A DNA stretch of 6,629 nucleotides from Bacteroidales bacterium (lineage in GTDB: Bacteria > Bacteroidota > Bacteroidia > Bacteroidales > BM520), in the NCBI GenBank assembly GCA_023230285.1, contig JALNXP010000137.1, positions 1 through 6,629 of the forward strand, given 5' to 3'. Position numbers and translations under genes: made by a program. A model generated the notes under the pieces. That model was not told the DNA's origin, did not search any database, and was given only the letters and a program-made list of their open reading frames with translations. Positions 1 to 6,556 of the stretch are shown here, piece after piece (within the stretch, counting starts at the first letter, position 1; the number at the start of each line of letters is the position of its first letter).

Positions 1-1
1 A

Positions 2-340
2 GGTCCGTTGCTTAAAAAATGGGGTGGTATACCAATAAACAGAGGGCATAGAAATACACATGTAGAAGATGCTGTCGAACGGCTTAATAATAGTGATGAT
101 TTATGGATTGTCATAACGCCGGAAGGTACCCGTAAAAAAGTTAAAAGATGGAAAAGCGGTTTCTACCGGATTGCGATGGATGCTAAGGTGCCAATTTTAA
201 TATCATACGTAGATTACAAAACAAGAGTCGCAACCGTAGTCGCCAAATTTTATCCTACCGGTGATTACAAAGCCGATTTGGAAAAGATAATGCCGTATTA
301 TGATGGCGTGACAGGGCTGTTTATGAAGAGAAAGATGTAG
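2..340 (+). CDS. Lysophospholipid / 1-acyl-glycerol-3-phosphate acyltransferase (PlsC-like), 3' part
   Basis: This is the C-terminal part (112 codons plus stop) of a PlsC/LPLAT-family acyltransferase, which moves an acyl chain onto a lysophospholipid or lysophosphatidic acid at the inner membrane. Seen: the acceptor-binding motif GIPINRG (nt 26-46), the motif PEGTR (nt 119-133) inside VITPEGTRKK, and the later VPILISY segment that matches the fourth family motif. The catalytic HX4D motif normally lies just upstream of GIPINRG and so falls outside the window. The reading frame is open to the left edge. The TTG at nt 8 is in the middle of the conserved domain and is not a start. The sequence after PEGTR, with KVKRWKSGFY and a short tail ending near a PTGDY segment, resembles the compact acyltransferases (about 180-200 residues) common in Bacteroidota. 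The exact substrate cannot be told from this part. The gene converges on the rubrerythrin gene, and its stop codon lies inside the terminator stem. Confidence 0.88.
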   Translation, partial: GPLLKKWGGIPINRGHRNTHVEDAVERLNNSDDLWIVITPEGTRKKVKRWKSGFYRIAMDAKVPILISYVDYKTRVATVVAKFYPTGDYKADLEKIMPYYDGVTGLFMKRKM

Positions 341-386
341 AAATAAAAAAAGGTGAGTTAAAAACTCACCTTTTTTATTTCTACAT
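335..386. terminator. Long bidirectional intrinsic terminator between convergent genes
   Basis: The left arm 335-359 and the right arm 363-386 are perfect reverse complements except for one extra A in the left A-run (seven A at 345-351 against six T at 371-376). The loop is AAA at 360-362. The strong core is GGTGAGTT (352-359) with AACTCACC (363-370), flanked by A-tracts on the left and T-tracts on the right, so both strands read as a GC-containing hairpin followed by a U-run. It sits between the acyltransferase gene (+) and the rubrerythrin gene (-) and can serve both. The left arm starts at the last sense codon (ATG) of the acyltransferase and includes its TAG stop. The rubrerythrin stop (392-394) lies five bases past the right arm. 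Confidence 0.92.
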
Positions 387-391
387 ATCGA

Positions 392-964
392 TTAATAGTT
401 ATAAGCTTTAACTTCGAAGTATGCTTGCGGGTGTAAGCAAGCGGGGCATTTTTCCGGAGCGCGTTTTCCAAAATGAATGTATCCGCAGTTTCTGCACATC
501 CAGTATGTCTCTTCGTCTTTTTCAAATACTTTTTTCTCTTTTACGTTCTTCAACAAAGTGCGATAACGTTTTTCGTGTTCGGCTTCTACTTTCGCAACCA
601 TCTTAAAACAAGTTGCAATTTCTTTAAACCCCTCTTCTTCAGCTTCTTTGGCAAAAGTAGGATATAAATCCGTCCATTCTTCATTTTCTCCTTCAGCAGC
701 AGCTAAAAGATTTTCTTCCGTATTACCGATGATGCCGGCAGGAAATGCAGCCGTGATTTCTAACATTCCACCTTCAAGAAATTTAAAAAATCTTTTTGCA
801 TGCTCTTTTTCTTGCAGTGAAGTCTCTGTGAAAATGGCGGAAATTTGTTCGTAACCTTCATTCTTAGCTACTTTGGCAAAAAATTCGTAACGATTTCTTG
901 CTTGTGATTCACCCGCAAATGATTTAAGCAGGTTTTTTTCGGTTTTTGTGCCTTTAATACTCAT
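392..964 (-). CDS. rbr: Rubrerythrin (diiron NADH/rubredoxin-dependent peroxidase)
   Basis: Full-length classical rubrerythrin of 190 residues, a cytoplasmic enzyme that reduces hydrogen peroxide to water in anaerobes and microaerophiles. Seen: an N-terminal ferritin-like four-helix domain (about 1-140) opening with [18 protein letters not shown]. Diiron ligands expected by alignment to the Desulfovibrio protein are all present: E19, E52, H55, E93, E96, E127 and H130. A C-terminal rubredoxin domain (about 153-190) carries C157-x2-C160-G and C173-P-x-C176 for the Fe(SCys)4 centre. Length and domain order match the family. The ATG at 964 starts at the expected place ([11 protein letters not shown]), preceded by an A/T-rich leader with no Shine-Dalgarno. 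It lies 18 bp downstream of rmlB on the same strand. No TAnnTTTG box was seen in the roughly 140 bp upstream, so it may be read through from rmlB or use an unrecognised promoter. It ends at the shared bidirectional terminator. Confidence 0.97.
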   Translation of the reverse strand: MSIKGTKTEKNLLKSFAGESQARNRYEFFAKVAKNEGYEQISAIFTETSLQEKEHAKRFFKFLEGGMLEITAAFPAGIIGNTEENLLAAAEGENEEWTDLYPTFAKEAEEEGFKEIATCFKMVAKVEAEHEKRYRTLLKNVKEKKVFEKDEETYWMCRNCGYIHFGKRAPEKCPACLHPQAYFEVKAYNY

Positions 965-977
965 GATTTTGATTTTT

Positions 978-991
978 AATTATTAATAATT
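978..991. repeat. 14-bp perfect A/T palindrome over the rmlB stop, upstream of rbr
   Basis: AATTATTAATAATT is self-complementary. It covers the rmlB TAA (983-985) and lies 14 bp before the rubrerythrin start. Rubrerythrin genes are often under PerR/Fur-family control, whose sites are A/T-rich inverted repeats, so an operator is possible. A palindrome of this length made only of A and T is also expected about once by chance in a window this A/T-rich. Confidence 0.3.
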
Positions 992-2044
992 CTGATTTGA
1001 ATATTGTAGTTCGTAATATTTTTGATAATCGCCGGATATTACGTTGTTCATCCATACTTCGTTATTGAGATACCAGTCTATTGTTTGTGATATGCCATCT
1101 TTAAAGTTGGTTTTTGGTGTCCATCCGAGAGCGTTTTTGAGTTTCGAAAAGTCGATAGCATAACGCAAATCATGTCCGGGTCTGTCTTTTACGTAGGTTA
1201 TCAATTTGCGGGCAGTACCAATTTCTCGATTTAATTTTTGGTCAACAAGATCACATATAAGAGTGACTATGTCGATATTACGCATCTCATTGTCGCCGCC
1301 GATATTATATGTTTGTCCGGCTGTGCCATTATGAAATATTGTTTCGATAGCATCTGCATGATCGCCAACGTACAACCAGTCTCTTACATTTTCACCTTTT
1401 CCATATATGGGTAATGACTTGTTGTTGCGTATGTTGTTGATAATTAGCGGTATAAGCTTTTCAGGAAATTGATTTGGACCGTAATTATTGGAACAATTTG
1501 ATACAATAACAGGTACTTTAAAGGTGTAGAAATATGATCTTACCAAGTGGTCGGAACCGGCTTTTGCTGCCGAATATGGACTTCGCGGGTCGTAAGCTGT
1601 GGTTTCAACAAATTTTTTGTCGTGCATACTTAGCGAACCGTAGACCTCATCTGTGGAAACATGATAAAATAGTTTTCCATCAAAATTATCTTTCCAGCAA
1701 TTTTTGAAAGCATTAATTAAGACAAATGTTCCTAAAAGGTTGGTCTTCACAAAATCCATCGGTGACAAGATAGAACGGTCAACATGCGTTTCAGCTGCCA
1801 AATGTACAACACCATCGAATTTATAATCTGCAAACAACTGATTTATAAATTTATCATCAGCAATATCACCTTTTATAAAAAAATAATTTGGATTGTTTTC
1901 TATATCGCGCAAATTTTCCAAATTGCCTGCATAAGTAAGTTTGTCTAAATTATATATTTCATAATCAGCATGGCGGTTTATAAACGTTCTTATTACATGC
2001 GATCCAATAAAACCTGCGCCTCCGGTTATTAATATCCTTTTCAT
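983..2044 (-). CDS. rmlB: dTDP-glucose 4,6-dehydratase
   Basis: Full-length 353-residue enzyme of the extended short-chain dehydrogenase family. It converts dTDP-glucose to dTDP-4-keto-6-deoxyglucose with bound NAD+, the second step of dTDP-rhamnose and other deoxysugar synthesis. Seen: the Rossmann motif T7-G8-x2-G11-x2-G14 in ITGGAGFIGSH; D34-KLTYAGN, typical of RmlB; HLAAETHVDRS (81-91); the catalytic T131-D132-E133 in STDEVYG; Y157-x3-K161 in PYSAAKAG; NNYGPNQFPEKLIP; and the nucleotide-binding KDRPGHDLRYAID near the C-terminus. The ATG at 2044 is chosen because the Rossmann strand begins right there (MKRILITGG). A TTG at 2104 would add 20 residues unlike the family and would lie inside the likely -7 promoter box. 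rmlA, rmlC and rmlD are not in the window, so the final sugar is unknown. It is transcribed divergently from the GH92 gene, and rubrerythrin follows 18 bp downstream. Confidence 0.97.
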   Translation of the reverse strand: MKRILITGGAGFIGSHVIRTFINRHADYEIYNLDKLTYAGNLENLRDIENNPNYFFIKGDIADDKFINQLFADYKFDGVVHLAAETHVDRSILSPMDFVKTNLLGTFVLINAFKNCWKDNFDGKLFYHVSTDEVYGSLSMHDKKFVETTAYDPRSPYSAAKAGSDHLVRSYFYTFKVPVIVSNCSNNYGPNQFPEKLIPLIINNIRNNKSLPIYGKGENVRDWLYVGDHADAIETIFHNGTAGQTYNIGGDNEMRNIDIVTLICDLVDQKLNREIGTARKLITYVKDRPGHDLRYAIDFSKLKNALGWTPKTNFKDGISQTIDWYLNNEVWMNNVISGDYQKYYELQYSNQNY

Positions 2045-2101
2045 AAACAATATTTTTATATTATAATTACAATCGGAAAAATTTGTACCAACTGTAATTG
2101 G

Positions 2102-2137
2102 CAAAGATATATAATTTTTTAATGTGTGTAGAACAAA
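2102..2137 (-). promoter_or_regulatory. Candidate Bacteroidota-type promoter for rmlB
   Basis: On the minus strand TATCTTTG (2109 to 2102) matches the Bacteroidota -7 consensus TAnnTTTG exactly. A TTTG (2137 to 2134) lies upstream as a possible -33 element, but the 24-nt gap is longer than the usual 19-21. Transcription would begin near 2095, about 50 nt before the rmlB ATG at 2044. This agrees with the ATG, and not the TTG at 2104, being the start. Seen: the motif match. Inferred: use as a promoter. Confidence 0.45.
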
Positions 2138-2159
2138 TCCGGATTATTTTTATAAAAAT
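2136..2159. repeat. Two abutting palindromes in the divergent intergenic region
   Basis: AATCCGGATT (2136-2145) and ATTTTTATAAAAAT (2146-2159) are each perfectly self-complementary and touch end to end. They lie between the two opposing candidate promoters, beside the -33 side of the rmlB one. CCGG stands out in an otherwise A/T-rich stretch. They could be an operator for a dimeric regulator or simply A/T-rich bendable DNA. No regulator gene is in the window to link them to. Confidence 0.4.
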
Positions 2160-2195
2160 TTCACGACCGGTGTTTTTTATTTTTCAAAGACATAT

Positions 2196-2230
2196 TTTCA
2201 GGAATAATTACAAAATAATGTATAATTTTG
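2196..2230 (+). promoter_or_regulatory. Candidate Bacteroidota-type promoter for the GH92 gene
   Basis: TAATTTTG (2223-2230) matches the -7 consensus TAnnTTTG. Only a weak TTTC (2196-2199) is present near the -33 position. A start point near 2237 would give a short leader of about 16 nt before the ATG at 2254. The motif is seen; promoter use is inferred. Confidence 0.45.
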
Positions 2231-2253
2231 CAGTTTATTATTAGAGATAAAAG

Positions 2254-4593
2254 ATGAAAAACATAATTGCTTTCGGCATATCGTTATTTTTGACAACATT
2301 GACACTCATGGCACAAATTACTAATTATGAAAGAGTAAATCCGCTCATCGGCACTAACGGTATGGGACATACATTTCCCGGAGCATGTTATCCTTTTGGC
2401 ATGGTGCAGCTCAGCCCCGACACTGATACCGTTCCTTTCAGTGTTGACGGCATTTATCAAAAAAATGTTTATGATTATTGTGCAGGTTATCAATACAGAG
2501 ATAAGACCATAGTCGGATTCAGTCATACGCATTTGAGTGGTACAGGACATTCAGACCTTGGCGACATCCTCGTCATGCCTTTCACCGGTGAACGCAAACT
2601 AAATCCCGGAACAGCAGAAAATCCCGACAGTGGCTATCGTTCACGATATAATCATAGCACGGAAGTTGCCCGACCGGGTTACTATGAAGCGTTTTTGGAA
2701 GATTATAACATTCTCGCTCAATTAACTGTCACTCAGCGGTGTGGCATTCACAAATATACATTTCCACAAGATGAAGCTCAACATATAATACTTGACCTTA
2801 ATCATGGAATTTATAATTATGACGGCAAAGTTTTATGGGCAAATATAAGAGTCGAAAACGACACTCTTATAACCGGATACAGAATAACAAACGGCTGGAG
2901 TAGAGAAAATTATATCTACTTCGCAATGTCTTTCTCAAAACCTGTCAGCAATTATGGTTATGTAGATAAAGAAAAGGTGGTGTATAATGGTTTTTGGAAA
3001 AGATTTAATCTTAACGAAAATTTTCCTGAAATAGGTGGACGTAAAATTGTGTCGTGGTTCGATTTTGAAAATGACGGAGATAAAACATTAGAGATAAAAG
3101 TAGCTCTTTCGGCTGTAAGTACAGACGGCGCAATTAAAAACCTCAAAGCAGAGACATCGGGTAAAGATTTTGATGTATTGCACAAAAATACAACGGAAGC
3201 ATGGGAAAATGCTCTTTCAGTAATAGAAGCACATGGCGACACAGACCAATTAGCTATGCTATATACTTCACTTTATCATACTATGATAAATCCATCACTG
3301 TATATGGATGTTGATGACTGCTATCGTGGAATAGACCACAATATACACAAAGCAGAAGGTTTTACAAACTACTCTGTTTTTTCTGTTTGGGATACTTTTA
3401 GAGCTATGCACCCTCTTCTAAATATTATCGACAGAAAAAGAAGTAAGGATATAATAAATTCTATGTTAGCACATTACGAGCAAAGTGTTCATCATGCTTT
3501 GCCGGTATGGAGCCACGCCGGAAATGAAAATTGGTGCATGATAGGTTATCATAGCGTTTCCGTCATTGCAGATGCTATAACAAAAGGAATAGATATAGAT
3601 ACTGAAAAAGCATTGGGGGCTATGATAAGTAGCTCATCAATAGCATATTACGACAATACTCAAAGCTATATCGACTTGGGTTATGTGCCTTTTGAAAAAA
3701 GTAGTAATGCCGCATCTGTTACATTAGAATATTCATACGATGACTGGACTGTTTATAAAACTGCTTTGGCATTAGGAAATATAGATGCGACAAAGTCTTA
3801 CAAAAAAAGAGCTGTAAATTATCGGAAAATATTCGATTCTGAAATCGGCTTTGCAAGACCAAAATATGCAAATGGAAAATGGAAAGAGAATTTTAATTTG
3901 CTAAGTACTTCTGATGAAGGCTTTATAGAAGGAAATTCCATGAATTACTCCTTTTTTGTCCCTCATGATGTGTTAGGAATGATGGCTTTGATGGGCGGAG
4001 AAAAAACATTTATAGAAAAGCTTGACTCTTTATTTACGATGCACTTGCCCGATGAGTTTTTTGCTGAAACAGAAGATGTTACAAGAGAAGGTTTGATAGG
4101 GAATTATGTTCATGGTAATGAACCAAGTCACCATATAGCTTATCTATATATGTGGACATCTCAACCGTGGAAAACGCAGTACAGAATAAGAGAGATTATG
4201 AATCGAATGTATCGCAATAATATAGACGGACTTTGTGGTAATGACGACTGCGGGCAGATGTCTGCATGGTATGTGTTTTCTGCTATGGGCTTTTATCCGG
4301 TTTGTCCGGGAACCGACCAATATGTTTTTGGCACGCCGTATTTGCCATATATGAAAATTAAACTCGAAGATAATAAATTTTTGGAGATAAAAGCTCTTAA
4401 TGTTAGCGACAGAAACAGATATATCAAATCTATTAAATTCAATGGAATAAAAGTCGAAAAAGCTTTTATTACGCAAGAAGAAATAATGACCGGCGGGGTC
4501 TTGGAATTTGAAATGAGTTCAAAACCAAACAAACAAACTTGTTATCAAGGTAAAAATCGTCCTTACTCCATGTCAGGAGAATTAGTGTTTTAA
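2254..4593 (+). CDS. Secreted GH92-family alpha-mannosidase
   Basis: A 779-residue glycoside hydrolase family 92 protein. The family comprises Ca2+-dependent inverting exo-alpha-mannosidases that remove mannose from N-glycans or yeast mannan. Seen: a signal peptide (1-20, cleavage likely after LMA before Q21) with no lipobox Cys, so periplasmic or secreted rather than a surface lipoprotein. The N-terminal beta-domain begins VNPLIGTNGMGHTFPGA and holds GFSHTHLSGTGHSDLGD (88-104). The (alpha/alpha)6 domain has YSVFSVWDTFRAMHPLL, AGNENWCMIGYH (422-433), EGNSMNYSFFVPHD (559-572, E559 the likely general acid), HGNEPSHH (620-627) and GNDDCGQMSAWYVFSAMGFYP (from 662; D664/D665 in the motif holding the catalytic base). 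Length is normal and no T9SS tail is seen. Linkage specificity cannot be assigned. No SusC/SusD or other glycanase is adjacent. A TPR gene follows 25 bp downstream with no terminator between, so they may be cotranscribed. Confidence 0.95.
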   Translation: MKNIIAFGISLFLTTLTLMAQITNYERVNPLIGTNGMGHTFPGACYPFGMVQLSPDTDTVPFSVDGIYQKNVYDYCAGYQYRDKTIVGFSHTHLSGTGHSDLGDILVMPFTGERKLNPGTAENPDSGYRSRYNHSTEVARPGYYEAFLEDYNILAQLTVTQRCGIHKYTFPQDEAQHIILDLNHGIYNYDGKVLWANIRVENDTLITGYRITNGWSRENYIYFAMSFSKPVSNYGYVDKEKVVYNGFWKRFNLNENFPEIGGRKIVSWFDFENDGDKTLEIKVALSAVSTDGAIKNLKAETSGKDFDVLHKNTTEAWENALSVIEAHGDTDQLAMLYTSLYHTMINPSLYMDVDDCYRGIDHNIHKAEGFTNYSVFSVWDTFRAMHPLLNIIDRKRSKDIINSMLAHYEQSVHHALPVWSHAGNENWCMIGYHSVSVIADAITKGIDIDTEKALGAMISSSSIAYYDNTQSYIDLGYVPFEKSSNAASVTLEYSYDDWTVYKTALALGNIDATKSYKKRAVNYRKIFDSEIGFARPKYANGKWKENFNLLSTSDEGFIEGNSMNYSFFVPHDVLGMMALMGGEKTFIEKLDSLFTMHLPDEFFAETEDVTREGLIGNYVHGNEPSHHIAYLYMWTSQPWKTQYRIREIMNRMYRNNIDGLCGNDDCGQMSAWYVFSAMGFYPVCPGTDQYVFGTPYLPYMKIKLEDNKFLEIKALNVSDRNRYIKSIKFNGIKVEKAFITQEEIMTGGVLEFEMSSKPNKQTCYQGKNRPYSMSGELVF

Positions 4594-4618
4594 AACAATT
4601 TAAAATCAAAAATTTATA

Positions 4619-6556
4619 ATGTACAGACATATAATCACATCAATAATTGTATTTTTCTTAATCTTTTCATCTGCAACGGCACAAGACCTTGACAAGATTT
4701 TACAGCCGGTGCAAATAGGCAATAAAGACGAAAAGCCTAAATTGTCGGAGAAAGATCTTGCATATCAATATTATACCGCACAAGAATTTGATAAGGCGGC
4801 TGTTATTTACGAAGAGTTGTATAAAAAAGAAAAGACTTCTTATTATTATAAATATCTTCTTTATTCTTTAGTTGGCAGCCAACAATATGGCGAAGCAGAA
4901 AAACTTGTTAGTAAAACAATGAAAAACAACAAGTTAGAAGAAATGTACTATGTTGACCTCGGGTATATTAAAATAGCTGAAGGCGACAAAACAAAGGGTG
5001 TGAAATATTATGAAGAAGCATTGTCAAAACTTAAAGCCGACCCTAATAATATACAGTCTTTGGCAAATGCGTTTACAGCTATAAGGGAAAATCTTTACAG
5101 CATTAAAACATACGAAAAAGGACGCAAGTTGTTAAACAACGACCAATTATTTTCTGCAGAATTAGCTTATAGATATTATTATACACAAGAATATGCCAAA
5201 ATGGTTGAAGAGTTTTTAAAATACGCTGAATATAGACCGAATCAGAAACAGTATGTTTGCGGGAGATTTCAGGATTATATGTCGAATGACCCTGAAGGCA
5301 CTATTACGGAAGCAATAAAAAACGGCATCTTATCAAATGCAAAAAAGGAAAAAGACGACAGCTACTTTTTTACGGATATGGCTTTATGGTTTTTTATCCA
5401 GGTAAAAGAATTTGACCTTGCATACAAACAAGCTGCTGCTCTCGACAAACGTGCTGATGGTCATGGTAAATATTTATTGGATTTAGCTGATATTTGTATC
5501 TCAAATAATAAATATGAAACAGCCGCTGCGTGCTATCAATATATCATCACAAGTTATAAAAACGAACCGGTTTGCCTTGATGGTAAAATAGGTTTGGTAA
5601 ACATGAGTTATGAAATTCTTAAAACTCAAGAAGTTATTAATGAAGAAGATGTTGCGGCATTAGACCAACAATTTGCAGCTGTATTTGAAGAAACAGGAAT
5701 GAATCTTCAAACTTTAGATTTGTCATTAAATTATGCTGATTTTAAAGCTTTTTACAAAAAAGAATATGCACAAGCTGTTACAATGCTTGAAGATATGCTT
5801 AAAATAGGTGGCAGAATTACAAAAGCAGAAACAGCAAAGATAAAATTAACACTTGGAGATGTTTATCTCGTATCAGGAGACCAATGGGAGGCAACTTTGT
5901 TGTATTCACAAGTAGAAAAACTAATGAAAGATGAAGCATTAGGTGATGAAGCAAAATACAAAAATGCAGAATTGTTTTATTATTTAGGTGAATATAATTG
6001 GGCAGAAGCTAAATTAGATATATTAAAAACTTCCGTAGATAAATTTATTGCCAACGATGCTATGAAATTAAGTCTTTTTATCAAAAATAATAAAGGTGAA
6101 GATACTGTTTCTTATGCGTTGAGATATTTTTCAAAAGCAGAACTTGCGTTTTTTAAAAAGCAAACATCTATTGCTTTACTTTATTTAGATTCTGCTGCTA
6201 CTGTAAATGCTTGGAACCCGATAGAAGATGATGTTTTGTATAAAAAAGCTGAAATATACATAAGTTTAAGAAATTATGTAGTCGCTGATAGTTTACTAAA
6301 AATGATATGTGACAATTATTCAACAGAAATATTAGCCGATGAAGCTATGTATACTCGCGCCGTGATAAATGATATATATCTTAATAACAGTAGTTTAGCA
6401 CAACAATTATATCAAAATGTTTTTGTTGATTATTCAGAAAGCGTGTTTGCAATACCCGCTCGTAACAGGTTTAGAGAACTTAGAGGAGATGTTAAAAACG
6501 AAGAATCTTCTGTATCAGACCCAAATTTAATTTATGCTCCATTATTAAAACAATGA
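4619..6556 (+). CDS. Exported tetratricopeptide-repeat protein
   Basis: A 645-residue protein of unknown specific role. Seen: a signal peptide (1-21) with an A19-T20-A21 cleavage motif before Q22 and no lipobox Cys, so it is predicted periplasmic. The rest is alpha-helical with TPR-like helix pairs around 47-80, 285-318, 410-437 and 447-475 and near the C-terminus, which ends in a repeat with YSESVFAIPARNRFRELRGD, as in BamD-like and other envelope TPR proteins. LAYQYYTAQEF (47-57) recurs as LAYRYYYTQEY (182-192), which suggests internal duplication. TPRs are protein-binding scaffolds, so a role in the cell envelope or in holding a complex is plausible but not shown. It starts 25 bp after the GH92 stop, with an A/T-rich leader and no Shine-Dalgarno. 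Its TGA overlaps the rsmA ATG. The exact number of repeats is uncertain by eye. Confidence 0.85.
   Translation: MYRHIITSIIVFFLIFSSATAQDLDKILQPVQIGNKDEKPKLSEKDLAYQYYTAQEFDKAAVIYEELYKKEKTSYYYKYLLYSLVGSQQYGEAEKLVSKTMKNNKLEEMYYVDLGYIKIAEGDKTKGVKYYEEALSKLKADPNNIQSLANAFTAIRENLYSIKTYEKGRKLLNNDQLFSAELAYRYYYTQEYAKMVEEFLKYAEYRPNQKQYVCGRFQDYMSNDPEGTITEAIKNGILSNAKKEKDDSYFFTDMALWFFIQVKEFDLAYKQAAALDKRADGHGKYLLDLADICISNNKYETAAACYQYIITSYKNEPVCLDGKIGLVNMSYEILKTQEVINEEDVAALDQQFAAVFEETGMNLQTLDLSLNYADFKAFYKKEYAQAVTMLEDMLKIGGRITKAETAKIKLTLGDVYLVSGDQWEATLLYSQVEKLMKDEALGDEAKYKNAELFYYLGEYNWAEAKLDILKTSVDKFIANDAMKLSLFIKNNKGEDTVSYALRYFSKAELAFFKKQTSIALLYLDSAATVNAWNPIEDDVLYKKAEIYISLRNYVVADSLLKMICDNYSTEILADEAMYTRAVINDIYLNNSSLAQQLYQNVFVDYSESVFAIPARNRFRELRGDVKNEESSVSDPNLIYAPLLKQ

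Noticed and set aside
421..854. Three plus-strand open frames (421-606, 473-667, 648-854) opposite rubrerythrin
   Set aside because: They are antisense to a full-length, motif-complete rubrerythrin gene, have Ser/Phe-rich compositions typical of reversed frames, and show no recognisable motif.
2045..2104. A 20-residue N-terminal extension of RmlB from TTG at 2104
   Set aside because: It is unlike RmlB N-termini, precedes the Rossmann strand and overlaps the likely -7 promoter element.
2284..3242. Minus-strand open frames at 2284-2550 and 2958-3242
   Set aside because: They lie wholly inside the GH92 gene on the other strand and show no family motif or start context.
4144..4532. Minus-strand open frames at 4144-4476 and 4293-4532
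   Set aside because: They overlap the conserved GNDDCGQ region of GH92, which must be coding on the plus strand.
4594..4618. A terminator or promoter between the GH92 and TPR genes
   Set aside because: The 25 bp are plain A/T-rich sequence with no hairpin and no TAnnTTTG match.
2254..6556. A polysaccharide utilisation locus
   Set aside because: Only one glycoside hydrolase is present, with no SusC, SusD, sensor or sulfatase. The downstream genes are a TPR protein and rsmA.
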